Assembly: GCF_027596085.1 (NCBI RefSeq)
Contig: NC_072465.1
Location: 10,402,553-10,466,552, forward strand
Direction: 5' to 3'
Length of the DNA stretch: 64,000 nt
Source: Anoplopoma fimbria
Taxonomy: Eukaryota; Chordata; Actinopteri; Perciformes; Anoplopomatidae
In this document: positions 42,316-55,318 of the stretch, piece after piece
How the letters are laid out: the number at the start of each line of letters is the position of its first letter
Numbering within the stretch: the stretch's first letter is position 1
Translations under genes and position numbers: made by a program
Notes under the pieces: generated by a model
Database searches by the model: none
What the model saw: the letters and a program-made list of their open reading frames with translations, nothing else
What the model was told of the DNA's origin: nothing

Positions 42316-43530
42316 CATGTGTATTTGATAAAATAAAGCCAGAGCACGCCAGCAAAATGTCATAAACTGACGTGTAAAGTTCTGCCCGTAGGCCAGTAGT
42401 AAATGTACTCACGTCTCAACGTACAAACGTTTGAGAGCCGGAGAGTCTAAAATTAAGGAAGCTAATGTGTCACCATTAGAGGTCCAATCAAAAATCCCTT
42501 TTCTAAAACTAAGCGGTTGCATCACTGTTGAAATGCACCTCAGTGCGTTACTACAGTCAGTGAACGCATCACTGTTAATATACCTTCCCGAAGATCAGTT
42601 CTGATTCTCACTCATCAGATCAGTACAAAACTAGCCTCTACAGGCAGTGCACATTAGGCCAACAGCTTAGCAGCCTGTTATTGACAACTTAGATATAAGA
42701 TAATGATTATTGTTTGTTTGTTGCATTTTAATAAGCTTTAACCAAAAAGTAACACGCTGTAATTGTTTTATTTTATACTCTTATGTGAGAGTATAAACTG
42801 CTCCACGAAAGACACATGGTTTACAGACAGTATTTATGAAAATGATATATATTATATATATATATAAGAGAAAAAACTAAGACAGACTAAGACTTCTGTA
42901 GTGGATGGAGTGATGAACGATAGAACAAAGTGTCACATTAGGAAATAGCTTGTTACAAGGGAAAAAAATTGAGAAGCTAGGAGAGACATTTTGACCTTCT
43001 GACTTTTAATAGCATGTTAGCCTTTAGCTTACGAGCTACAGTAGTCCCCTGAGCCTCTGCACTTCCTCCTCATCTCCTGATGAAGACCACAGTGTGCTGC
43101 TTAAAGCTCCAGTTAAAGCTAGTAAGTAGACATTGAGTAAGAAATTGATGTCTATTCATGTAATCCTGTTTAGTTTTTAGCAGGGTTGCCAACTGTATCA
43201 CTTTTGGCATGAGATCGTTCTCTAGCTGCCCAAACCAATCTCATGCCGTGTAAAAGGAACCGAGAAGCCCTGCACCCACCTTGACTCATGTTGTGCATCA
43301 TCGTTAAGATCATTCATTACTAACATCTCCCGGCACTATCGGTTAAGATCTAAGAGTTGATAATGATAGCATATAACATACAGATTATCATTTTATACCT
43401 TGATGTTTTTTGGAAGCCCATCACAGCTGCAGGGACATTTTTATTATAAGTAAAAGGCTAAACTCTGTTATCCCTAACGGTCCAAAATATTGTTTTTTGG
43501 TCATGTCTTGTTTATCCCAGGGAGTTTTCA
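42316..43530. other. Intergenic stretch; no gene seen
   Basis: The DNA is AT-rich with a small TA-rich tract near 42846-42868. No supported exon or RNA. Confidence 0.4.
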
Positions 43531-43539
43531 GTTTTGCTG

Positions 43540-43765
43540 CTTAAAGTTGCAGTTGGTAACTTTTATAAAAATATATTTTTTGCTCATATTTGCTCAACTG
43601 TCACTATATCCTGAACGTAGTACATGAGACAGATAATCTGTGAAAAAAAAGAATCCTCTGCCTCCTTCCTGATGGCCTGATTTGTCCAGAGGGAAACAGC
43701 CAATCAAAGACAAGGAGACAGAGCGGTGTCTTTGTTACCTGGCAACCATGTTGAAAAGAGCCAAT
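43540..43765 (+). repeat. Dispersed fish repeat (GCAGTTGGTAACTTTTAT type)
   Basis: TGCAGTTGGTAACTTTTATAAAA, then TGCTCAACTGTCACTATATCC, ATGAGACAGATAATCTGTGAAAA and GGAAACAGCCAATCAAAG, appear in the order of a repeat abundant in teleosts, recognised from motif familiarity. Confidence 0.6.
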
Positions 43766-44459
43766 ACCAAGCACCAAACTTTTCCCCAAAGACCTTTTTT
43801 TCCTTTTATTATTAATTATAATGATAATAATAATAAAAACATCTTCAGTTGGACTTTAAGTAAAATTGGCTTTGTGAATGTCTATCGTGAAAGAAAATAG
43901 TTAGTGAAAATAAGAAATTAAAAATAAGACTGGATGCTTTTCCTATAATTAAGGAAAAACATCACGTCTATTTCTTTTGCCTTAAGGATTCACACAATGC
44001 TTTGCAGTAAAACACTCAATGTAAATATAACTTTTTGTGAGTGTATGTGTTTATGTGCAGCTCCTCTTCAAATTGACTAAGGCCTTTACAGAATAATAGG
44101 ACTTGCCACTGTAAAACTGATGAATAGGAACCGGTGTAAACCCTTACCACCATACAACTGGAAGTAAAAAAAAAGAAACAGAATTTTACAAAGTACAAAT
44201 CGAGACAATTTATTAAATGTAACCAATGGGTAATGAACTTGTGCTTTTCAAACATTTTACGTCCCATCAAGCCAAATCAATTTGTGGATTTGAGAAAGCA
44301 GAGAGCTTTTTTTGTCAGCCGAGTGCACTTTAACCTGAACTTTCATCGCCTGACGTAGGTGGGCCCGGTTACAACAAAGGATAATGGTTCTGATGACGGA
44401 TCCCAGCGCTGTCTCCCTGTGTGGCATGCAGTCTGCTTCTGTGCTGCTGCTGTGACACA

Positions 44460-44465
<6 letters not shown>

Positions 44466-44537
<72 letters not shown>
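44466..44537. repeat. (CA)n microsatellite
   Basis: This is a CA run of about 72 nt. Confidence 0.98.
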
Positions 44538-44538
<1 letters not shown>

Positions 44539-44599
44539 GCAGGCAGCGACATTACTTTATGCCTCAATCAAAGCTACTTGTCGGGCTCAGCTCCATTTC

Positions 44600-47500
44600 A
44601 AAGGTGATTTATTTATGCTGTGAAAAGACTTCCACCAGACTCCACAGGATACAAGGGAATCACGCTCGCAGGGTTTTTAGCAAGTGCTTACGCCCACTAG
44701 AAAAAATAAATGCAAGCAATGGCAAGCAGGGTTAGTCATTGTCCCAGAATGCTTTTTTGGGGCATTTGAATCATGAAACAGGAATGTCAATGTGATTTGC
44801 CATGGTTTTCATTGTACTTGCCAACATTTTTGCTGAAATCTGGGAAAGCGGCAACGTCGCTACAAGCCATGAGCTGTCTGTTGGTTTAAAACAAGCCGGC
44901 AGGTTATCTAAACCACTTTGTATGCGAGTAAGTGAGTGCACCCAAAATTTCGGGAGTAATGCCTGGTTGGACAGGACAGTTTACTGAGCACTATGAGTAC
45001 GGTTGAACCAGGAAGTTAGTCTGTAAACTGATGTTTACAATGGACAGTTTTGCTAAAAGCCTTGTCACACCAACATTTAAAACGGCTAATAATTTGTGGC
45101 AATTTCCAGTGTAGCAAGCGGACTTCCTTTTCCATGCGCTGCTCATTGTTCACAGTGCGATTATCAACTTCAAATGCAAGAGGTTGGTGTTGAGGGACAA
45201 TGTGTATGACCGAAATTAAATAATTTCACAAGCTCATTTTTAGCCTATAAAAAAACAAGTCATCGTCAGGGTTCCAAGATTGTATTTCAGGCCTCTGGTG
45301 TTCTCTACACGGACTGCTTGCCTGTATTAAACCAAAGCCTGCTTAAACATGATGGCCAATACTGTTTGGAATACAAACGGTAGCCTCCATACCAAAATGA
45401 TGTCCTGCCTAAAGAATCTGCATGTGAATGCAGAATCGGTTTATAGAGACTACTTAACAAGTGAATTCGCAATTGTGATCAGGACGAGTAGGACCTTCCC
45501 TGCTAGCATGTTAGCAGTTAGCTCATCAGCTACAACAGTTCACTGACTTGCTCGCAGGTAGTCACTGCTTCACCAAGTTTCCATCAAACTTTTGCCCTTC
45601 TCTGGTATGGCCAGGGCTAAAAAATAATGTAACCCATCACATTTGTTTTCTATTTCAAATAAATTCGAGGATTTGTTTAAAACCTCTCTGAGCGACTCAC
45701 TGGTCTCTTTTTAGGAATGTCTCTACTCTACCAGATCTCTCATATAGCATACAATACAGATTCAATGTTAGTATTACCTATAGAAATAATGGCCATTGAA
45801 GTACCACCACTCGTCCTTCCTCCCTCTCTATCTGTATCCCTATCTCCCTCTCAGCGGGCCATTCCTCTATGCTTTCTAGTGAGTTGTTGTTGCCCTGAGT
45901 AACAAATCAGCTCAGGAATGTGTGTTGTCTTTTTGCAAATGGATATGGAGCCAATAAATTTGCCCAAGCCAAGTAATGGACAGCCCTTGGTAATGGCGAA
46001 GAGTTGGGCCTTGCCTTGAGAGAAACAATGTTTCTGGAGTGTCGAGTTCTCTTGGAGTATTTGTTATTACAAAAGGCCTTTTCCCTCTTCAGTGTGGAAT
46101 CCTCTCTGGGTCTCAGCTTGTGCTGAGCCCCTGACTCCCTATGAGTTAGAGCAGGAAGCCCCCACTGTGATTTACTCCTCACACCTCCCGGCGACAGTGC
46201 GGCAGACAGAAGCCTGTAGAGCAACAGGTACTGTAGGCTAAATGTAGTCTGACCCGGCGCTGAGCGGTAGGATTCTGCCCGCTGGTGGTCGACCCCGCCC
46301 ACAAAGGCCAGACGCCCTTGGCTTTCAGATTTGAAATAGCCCCCCATCCTCGGCTGATGAACGTCCTTTTAGTGGGTGACAAATTGGAGGAAGACAAAAC
46401 GCGTGTCGGGTCGTCATAAAGTATTCTGCCACGGAGCAGTGGCGAGCGGTGCCCGTGGCTGTGGGGGAATGGGAATCCGCTCTGTTGTGCGGCAGTGAGG
46501 CGGACAAAGAGCGGGCCGAGGCAGTCAGCGACTTGCGGGACACACTAAGCATCTGGTGACAGATCCGTCGGGATGCATGACCACTTTACACTGGGCTGCC
46601 TGTGTGTGGGAGCACCGCGTAGACACATGGAGTGTTTTTACTGCAGACTTAGTGAACACCTCAGGAATTCCGGCGAGGTCCTGTCCTCACTAGTAAAACC
46701 TGCTTGTGTGCTCTACTCTAAAACAGCCATGTGTTTAATTGTCTGTGGTAGGGGCCTGCAGAAGCACAAGTGCCTTTCCTTTTTCTCCACTTGTCACATG
46801 AACACGCCGCTGGTTTTTTCCTCCTCGGGCTGAATAAATCAGGACAAAAGGCAGTGCCCTGCTGAATTCATGCAACCGCTGGGGTTGTTTATGAGACTCT
46901 GGAGGCTTCGCCGACAGAGTTTGATGATTCAGTGCTGATGATTCAGCAGAGTGATAATGTTGCTTCTTAAAGGTCAGAGTAAGTAGGAAGAGCATTTATT
47001 TCAGAGATGAGATAGTGTTGTAGTTGAGAACAGGTAAATGTTCTATCATCTGTGAGGATTATTCCAATAACATGTGCATAGTAAAAAAACATAATGCTGG
47101 CTTGGTCTCCTGTTCGTTCTCATGCCACCCTGTCTGGCGAAATATAATGAACCCTGTCACTGTGTGTTTGGCATGGTGGGTAGCGGTGTCACAATTGTAA
47201 CCCTACACTTTGTGGTCTCAGACAGTCCTGAGCAATCTAAACCTGTACAATCGTGTAACAGTGGATGCATGTGAAAGACTGCTTATGTGAGTGCCAAGAA
47301 TGTTAGGTAGAACTGTGTGTGGACTGAGAAGTGTGCACTATTTCCATTTGGCATGTTTTGTTCATTGTAAATTGTCAGTCAGATCATGTCTAGATATTCT
47401 CATACATAGTTCATTAAACTTTATGTATGTCTCATACAGTTTAGCAATGTTATCTTGTAAGCATTGATGGTCTTTAAACACCATTTAACATTATCATTGA

Positions 47501-48180
47501 AGTTGTTTATACATGAAATATCCTTTCAATAATAATTCTAAAAGTCAAAGATGTATTTAATAAAAGGACTTAGAGGATCCACGTGTAAACTACTTCAAAG
47601 ATGTCTTTAAGTTGTTAAGCAAACACGTGGCTATTCCTTCAGGCAATGTTGACATAAAATGGACTGAATGTGTACTATAATGAATATGATCTATAGTCTA
47701 AGATATATATATATATGCCTGTTGGTTGGCTAGCTGGCACTGTGCTAAAGGAGGATGCTTTAGAATGTATAAATATATCCTCGTTTCAACTTTGCCTCCT
47801 CCACCGAAATACCCAGATTTCAAGAGCAGCACGGGGCACACACATGGAAATATTCATTGACATAAACATAGAAGAAACTGTAAAATAATTGGTTAGTATA
47901 TCTGTGAATCATCGTTGTCTTATTTTCATAGGTTATGATAACATATGTGCAACCAATGTGATAAATCAGAACTATCCTTTATTTTGCAGAGCGCAGTAAA
48001 TTGGCCCAATGGCAGTCTGGTTTCTCTTCGTCCGGATTCCAACACACAAGGCCCCCTTTAGCATCTGTATGAGACGTGACAGACATTCGACAATCTCTAA
48101 TGTAAACCCATTTGCATCATTCTAAGACGTTCGGGGCAACGGACGTCATATAAAGAGGGAGATAGTCTGCTAAGGGAGTT
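44600..48180. other. Intergenic stretch with one CpG-rich patch; no gene seen
   Basis: There is no exon with homology I recognise. The segment 46181-46580 holds about 29 CpG dinucleotides in 400 bp by eye, unlike the flanks. See findings. Confidence 0.45.
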
Positions 48181-48189
48181 GTGATGGAT

Positions 48190-48260
48190 GAAACAAACAA
48201 ACACAGGACTTTAACACAGGACTTTAACCCAGGGGACCGGCGCTCATGTTATTTTTACTG
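48190..48260 (-). repeat. Dispersed repeat family B, copy 5
   Basis: GAAACAAACAAACACAGGACTTTAAC, then CCAGGGGACCGGCGCTCATG. The GGACTTTAAC segment is duplicated in tandem. Confidence 0.6.
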
Positions 48261-48299
48261 ACTACATTATGTTATGCAACGTTTTGACGCCTGGTCACT

Positions 48300-51280
48300 G
48301 AGTCACATGACGTCATGACCGTAGTGTTTTTAAGCCAATACAATTATTTTTTCTCTGTTACAATATTAACCAGAGAGCACGCGACGGAATCTCAACGGCT
48401 GTTTTCTCCAAAGTCGAATTAAGTAAAAGGTTGCTCCCGACATCATTTTTAGTGTGTTCTGCCCAGGCTGAAAAATATAAAGAACAGGGATGAGAGAGCA
48501 TTGTCAACAGTGCTGTCACTAGTTCACAAAGTCAAGTTTGAATTCTAACGTGGAATTTGTCTTAACTAATTCTATTTTAACTCATATGATAATGCAGCAC
48601 CCAGCAATGTCCATCAATCAGTTCTCAGAGTGTCTTACCCTCCAATAGACAAAATATTTTTCTGTGTGGTGTCAAACAACTGTCATAGCTATAGTGGGTG
48701 TGACCTGAAATTGTAAGTTGTGGCCCCAGTTCTGTCATTGTACTGAAAAACTTTTTTTTTAACCCACACTTACGGTATTGGTAAGTGCCACATTGGATAT
48801 ATTGGAGCTGTCAGATAAATTACAAGTGTAATTAAGATATTTACAGGTTGGAAACTTCATTACGTCATTACAATTTAATTGATATATATGATACGTGGCA
48901 TAGATGTGGAATGAAAAAGTTTGGAAATGTATTGTCTCCAAGCCTGAACTGAGATAAGCATTGATGACATCACTATTACAGCATCAGGGGTTATTTTCAG
49001 ACTCAGCAAAGCACCTCCAGAGCCACAGGAAACATTATGCAGCTGTCTCTACAACATCGGTAGTGCTTACCAGGAGTGAGTTAACTGATCTTGATGTGTA
49101 AATGATGGTAACTGGCACAAATAGCTGCCACATATCTCCACACTATAAAAGAAGAGCTCAGCTGCCAAAGTCTGACCAATCCTCAGATACCTCCACCTCG
49201 TTTGCCAAACAGCTGCTCGACTGGAATCCCTCTTCTGCAGTCCTGCAACATCACACCACATCCTGCTAGTCCTCTGCTCGTAGTTTTCTTCCCATATCAG
49301 CCTTACACACTGCAAAGCTCAGTATAGACATATTATAGACACAAATTATCCCCAGATAAAATGTCCAGGCGTGTACGGGCCTTATTGTAAACTCTGTAAA
49401 CAGACGTGTTTAGATGTTTGTCTGAACTTTAGGTGACATTCCATTCCTGAATCCTGATCAGAAAAAGATCAGGTAAACTGGTGTTCATGGGTCTCAGAGT
49501 TGGCAGACACTGGGCTAATCTTGTCTTGTTCTTATAATGCTGATTGTAACTTGATGTATTGCTCATTTTTGCTATGGATATCTGAAAGTGTGCCAAGCAG
49601 AAAACCTTTTGATGCAAAATATGTGAGGGCTCTTACTGTATATGAAAAAAAGTCATGTTAGATTGTTGTGGTGTAAATCTTGGTTGTCTGTAATATATGT
49701 TGTACATTTTATTTAAAAAAAACAGCTAAGATGAGTGATTTGTTGTTGTGTAAAACAGCACAAGACTGCAAATATTTCAGCAAGCTGAATTCGTCCTTCA
49801 AAGTAAAACCATGTACATCTTTAAGCAGGGAAATGTTCTGACATTCTGCTACATGATCTTTTCCTAGATATGGGCTGCAGCAGAGGAACAAATCCTCCGT
49901 CTCTCTATTAGACGCTCCATGTAAAAACACATTAAGGCTATGTGCGGTGGAAGTAATGAGCCTCGGGGCATGAACCTGGAATCCACCAGTTTGTTTAGCG
50001 GATAAGAGAGCACTGCCGGTGCTGCCGGCTGCAACAGGAGGTGGTGCAGAGTTCAGCTGCAGGTAAGACTTACCTGACAGACTGACCTGGAGCCATCTGA
50101 CTGCTGGGAAAAGGCTGGGGGAGGGGGAGTGGCGGGGAGCGGACAAATGATCACAGGAGGGGACACATAAAGGGAACATTGTTCAAAAAACAGGCCACCT
50201 CTGAATAACTATACTCATCATAACTCAAATTATACATCTGTGTTCACAAATCAACTGGTGACTGTAAAAATACAGCTGAATGTGTAGAACAAGTAATATT
50301 ATTTCTCTCTGAAAGAAGCAGAAATCCCAAATCCCAAATCTGAATTATCCAACACAGATATTGTTGGAACAGGCCACACATGCCAAGGGCTTCAAATTCC
50401 TCAACACACCTATAAACTCTCAGGCACACATATAAAAAATAGTACTTCCACTGCACCACAGCAGTATTCAGGCTTGCTTCCGTGCGTGTTCTTCCAAACC
50501 GAAGCAACTGTGTGTTTAACAAATTAACAAAGCGTTCACTTTGGGTTCACCAGGGCTGTTGACATGAAGATATCAGCTCAATCTGCGGGGGCTGGTGCTT
50601 ATCCATCTACCAGAAGATTGGGATCTCACTTCAAAAGAGAAGCCCAGTGCTTCCTATCATTACTGGTGAGTTATAAACCCGCAATTGAGTCCAAATTATG
50701 TCTATTAATAACCGGCATGGGAGAGGTTGAGAACTTAATGACTTAATATGGAGGTAGGATCAGTGGGGGGGACGTCTATGAAGACGTGATAATTTGAGGA
50801 GACAGCCTGCATGCTGCTCACCGTGACAGTCAGCAACCCCGACCAGGTGTTTAACTTCCTGAATGCAGATATTCAGCGTGCTTGAGAAAGGGCTGACACC
50901 CTCCCTCTCTTTACCCACAAATACCTCCTCCAGGTTACCCTGTCCAGCCAAATCAAAAGCTGTGACTGCAACTACAAATGCTTGCTTCAAGCTGCAATAA
51001 ACAGTCTTTCTAAAGCATAAAAATCTAAAATCCATATGCCCCTATTTACACTAGTCATTTCAAGTGTCCCATATTTGGACAAAATCCAGATAAAACTACA
51101 TATACTTTTGTTTGCACTTGGACACATACACTTGTCTACAAGTGCTGGCCAGAAATTAAGGAACAATGTTTTTTTCAGTTTTATTAGTAAGGTCTAGACT
51201 GGTACTAATACATCCAGGAAATAGACAAATGTAAAGTCTGACAATAACACAAGCTCTCGCCTTCTAACCAGCTCAGGTTT
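48300..51280. other. Intergenic stretch; no gene seen
   Basis: Open frames on the minus strand near 49709-50179 and 50760-51035 resemble no family I know and lack splice context. Nothing else is supported. Confidence 0.4.
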
Positions 51281-51285
51281 CATAT

Positions 51286-51310
51286 TCAATTCAATTCAAT
51301 TCAGTTTATT
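51286..51310 (-). repeat. LINE 3' terminal pentamer tail
   Basis: On the minus strand the element ends CTGAATTGAATTGAATTGAAT, a run of TTGAA units. The same tail ends the copy at 62611-63592. Confidence 0.9.
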
Positions 51311-51677
51311 TTGTATAGCCCAAAATCACAAATTACAAATTTGCCTCAGAGGGCTTTACAATCTGTACACATGCGACATCCTCTGTCCCGGAACTCTCAC
51401 ATCGGCACAGGAAAAACTCCCCTAAAAAACCCCTTTAACAGGGAGAAAAAAGGAAGAAACCTATGAGAGCAACAGAGGGATCTTTCTCCCAGGATGGACA
51501 GAATGCAATAGATGTCATGTGTACAGAATGAACAACATAACAGAGTTACAACACATTCAATGTATATGACATAAATGATTCATATAATCACAGTAGTAAG
51601 CAGAATAACGAAGGAGAAAATTAAGACTACTTATAATAAAAGCAGCAATGACTATAGTAGAATTAAAATAATAATAT

Positions 51678-51701
51678 AGGGAATAGTATTAGTAATGTGA
51701 C

Positions 51702-51746
<45 letters not shown>

Positions 51747-52093
51747 TAATAATAATAATAAAAGTAACAGTGGGTGTCAGCCAGGTCACAGCAGGAGGCA
51801 CGACCATGGTCCAGGTACCACAACGATTCATGGAAACCTGCGAGACGAGAAAGCAAAAAGGGCTTCAGGGTAGAAGCAAAGCCAATTAGTGTAATGGTAC
51901 AGGGAATAGTAATACTAATGTGACTAATAACAATGGTAGTAGCAGTAGGTGTCAGCAGGGCCACAGCAGGAGGCACGACCACAGTCCAGGTACAGCCACG
52001 ATTTATGGAAACCTGCAATAGAGAAAGCACAAAGACTCCAGGGTAGAAGCAAAGCCAATAAGCGTAATAATACAGGGAATAATAATAGTAATG

Positions 52094-52135
<42 letters not shown>

Positions 52136-52280
52136 TTAATAGTGGTAGTAGCAGTGGGTGTCAGCAGGGCCACAGCAGGAGGCACGATCACAGTCCAGAT
52201 ATAACCCAGATTCATGGAAACCTGCGAGGCGAGAAAGCACAAGGACTCCAGGGAAGAAGCAAAATCAGTAATGTGCATAA
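51678..52280 (-). repeat. Three tandem ~170-220 bp units in the LINE 3' UTR
   Basis: The units are about 51678-51901, 51902-52074 and 52075-52280. Each contains GGTGTCAGC, CACAGCAGGAGGCACGA and TGGAAACCTGC. Length differences come mainly from (AAT)n expansions in the first and third units. Confidence 0.9.
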
Positions 52281-52412
52281 ATAGGAGATTAATACATAAA
52301 GATGGAGGGAGAGAAGAGGAGAGAGGAGCTCAGTGTATCCTAGGTAATCCCCGGCTGTCTAGGCATATAGCAGCATGTCTAGGGGCTGGACCAAGGTGAA
52401 CCTGAACCAGCC

Positions 52413-55318
52413 CTAACTATAAGCACTTTCAAAAAGGAAGGTCTTAAACCTACTCTTAAAAGTGGTGAGTGTGTCTGCCCCCCGGGCTGAAACTGGAACC
52501 TGGTTCCACAGAAGAGGAGCCTGATAACTGAAGGCTCTGGCTCCCATCCTACTTTTATATACTCTAGGAACCACAAGTAACCCTGCATTGATGGAGCGCA
52601 GCTCTCTAGTTGGGTAATATGGAACTATAAGTTCCTTAAGACAAGACGGTGCCTGGCCAGTACTTCTTTGTAGGTGAGTAGAAGAATTTTTAATTATTTT
52701 CTTGATTTAACAGGGAGCCAGTGCAGAGAAGCTAATACCGGAGTGATATGATCTCTTTTCTTAGTTTTTGTTAGAACACGTGCTGCAGCATTCTTGATCA
52801 ACTGTAGAGATTTAAGAGACTTATTAGAGCAGCCTGATAATAACGAATTGCAGTAATCTAGTCTAGAGGTAACAAATGCATGAACTACTTTTTCTGCATC
52901 GCTTTGAGACAGGATTTGCCTGATTTTCGAAATTTTACGTAAATTAAAAAAGGCTGTCCTTGAGATTTGTTTTATATAAGAGTTAAAAGACAGATCCTGA
53001 TCAAAGATAATTCCGAGGTTCTTAACGGTAGTGCTGGATGCCAGAGCAATGCCATCTAGAGAAACTATATCATTAGATAATTGATTTCGAAGATGATCTG
53101 GGCCTAGTAGAATAACTTCAGTTTTGTCGGAGTTTAATATCAAGAAGTTGCAGGTCATCCAGGTTTTTATGTCCTTAAGACATGCTTGAAGTTTAGAGAA
53201 CTGGTTAGTTTAGTCTGGCTTAATCGATAGATATAACTGGGTATCATCTGCATAACAATGAAAGTTTATTGAGTGTTTTCTGATAATATTCCCTAAAGGA
53301 AGCATATATAAGGTGAATAAAATTGGTCCAAGAACAGACCCTTGTGGAACTCCGTGACTGACCTTGGTTTTCATCGAGGTTTCATCATTTACATATACAA
53401 ACTGAAATTGGTCTGATAAATACGACTTAAACCAGCCAAGTGTGGTTCCTTTAATGCCTATTAGATGCTCCAGTCTCTTTAATAAGATTTGATAGTCAAT
53501 GGTGTAGAACGCAGCACTAAGGTCTAACAATACAAGTACAAAGACAAGTCCTTTGTCTGATGCAATTAGAAGGTCATTGGTAATTTTCACCAGTGCTGTC
53601 TCTGTGCGATGGCTCAAACTAAATCCTGACTGAAAATCCTCAAATAAACTATTGTTATGCAGAAAGTCAAATTGACAGATTGATAATTTCTAATAAAGAA
53701 TTGCTAACTAAAGGTAAAACTTCCTTAAGCAGCCTAGTCGGAATCGGGTCTAAGAGACAGGTTGAAGCTTTAGACTTAGAAATAGTTAAAGTCAATTGTT
53801 GAATGTCGATGGGTGAAAAGCCATCTAAATATATTTCAGGTTCTACAGCTGTTTCTAAGGTTACTGTATTTGAGGATCAATCGATACTGGTTGAGGGCAG
53901 GAGATTATTAACTTTGTCTCTAATAGTTAGAATCTTATCATTAAAGAAGTTCATGAAGTCACTACTACTGAGTTTTATAGGAATACACGGCTTAACGGAG
54001 CTGTGACTCTCTGTCAGCCTGGCTAGAGTGCTGAAGAGAACCCTGGGGTTGTTCTTATTTTTCTCTATTAATGCTGAATAATAGGCTGCTCTAGCATTAC
54101 GGAGTGCCTTCTTATATATTTTAAGACTGTCTCGCCAGACTAACCGCGCTTCTTCCACATTAGTCGAACGCCATATCCTTTCAAGTTTTCGCGATGTTTG
54201 CTTTAATTTGCGGGTTTGAGGGTTATACCATGGAGCAAACCTCCTTTCTTTTATTTTTAGAGGAGCTATAGAGTCTAGTGTCATTCGCAGTGAGCATGCA
54301 GCACTATCGACAAGATGGTCAATTTTGGACGGACTAAAATTAGCGGAGGAGTCCTCTGTTATATTGAGCAATGGTAATGAATTAAACGCTAATGAAATTG
54401 CTTCTTTAAATTTAGCTACAGCACTATCAGATAGACATCTAGTGTAGAAACTGTTGCCTAATGGCGTACACTCTGGTAGTAAAAATTCAAAAGTTATTAG
54501 ATAATGGTCTGATAAAAGAGAGTTCTGTTGAGAGACAATTACATTTTCTATTTCAATCCCATATACCAGAACAAGGTCGAGGGTGTGGTTAAAACAGTGA
54601 GTCGGTTTATGTATACACTGACAGAAGCCAATCGAATCTAATAATGAAATAAACGTAGTACTAAGGCTATCATTATTGACATCCACATGAATATTAAAAT
54701 CTCCTACAATAATAACTTTATCTGTTTTCAGGACTAAACTTGATAAGAACTCTGAAAATTTAGATAGGAATTTAGAATACGGACCTGGTGCGCGGTACAC
54801 TATAAAAAATAGAATTGGCTGTAATGCTTTCCAGGTTGGGTTTGAAAGACTAAGAACAAGGCTTTCAAATTAGTTATAATTTAATTTACATTTAGGGTTT
54901 ATTAATAGGCTTGAGTCAAAGAAAGCTGCTACTCGACCTCCTCGGCCTGTGCCTCGAGGAATATGAGTAATAATATGACTTGGAGGAGTTGATTCATTTA
55001 GGCTAACATATTCTTCATGACAGAGCCAGGTTTCAGTAAGACAAAATAAATCGATATGATTATCTGATAATAAATAATTTACTAGTACAGCCTTAGATGA
55101 CAGAGTCCACATTTAATTTTCCTGTTTTGTTGCACTGTTGCGTTGGTTGCCTTAAATTTTATTAGGTTATTTTGTATAACTCCTCTTCTGTTGACTTTTG
55201 ATTTAAATAATTGAAGTGGCCGTGGGGCAGACACATTCTCTATAGGGTTTTGGGTGGGTAACTGGGTGGGTAACTGCTCTAATGGATCTGCTTCCTGGTC
55301 TGAGCTCTGGGTTGTCAT
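52413..55318 (-). pseudogene. LINE ORF2: AP-type endonuclease and reverse transcriptase, broken
   Basis: It starts at ATG 55318-55316. Endonuclease landmarks are L-T-E-T-W, V-G-D-F-N-I-H-V-D and S-D-H-Y-L-I-T-F. Reverse-transcriptase landmarks are [18 protein letters not shown] and Y-A-D-D (catalytic), then the thumb-side K-T-E-V-I-L and a C-terminal W-N-Q-V-P-V and F-K-S-R-F-K-T-F-L-F before TAG at 52415-52413. Damage: a frameshift near 55100, an in-frame TAA at 54872-54870, and a deletion near 53670-53640 that removes the segment normally between the linker and the first palm motif. Frame changes around 53210-53158 and 52694 complete the list. A D-to-Y-type change also appears in the first palm block (A-A-F-Y-T-I-D, where most relatives have A-F-D-T-I-D/V-D), which would remove a catalytic aspartate. 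Confidence 0.9.

Noticed and set aside
45907..46552. Two long minus-strand open frames in the CpG-rich patch
   Set aside because: There is no recognisable domain and composition seems to explain the lack of stops. Kept only as a CpG-rich finding.
49709..50179. 156-codon minus-strand open frame
   Set aside because: There is no domain, no splice context and no similarity I recognise.
50760..51035. 91-codon minus-strand open frame
   Set aside because: Somewhat protein-like composition, but no family recognised and no supporting signals.
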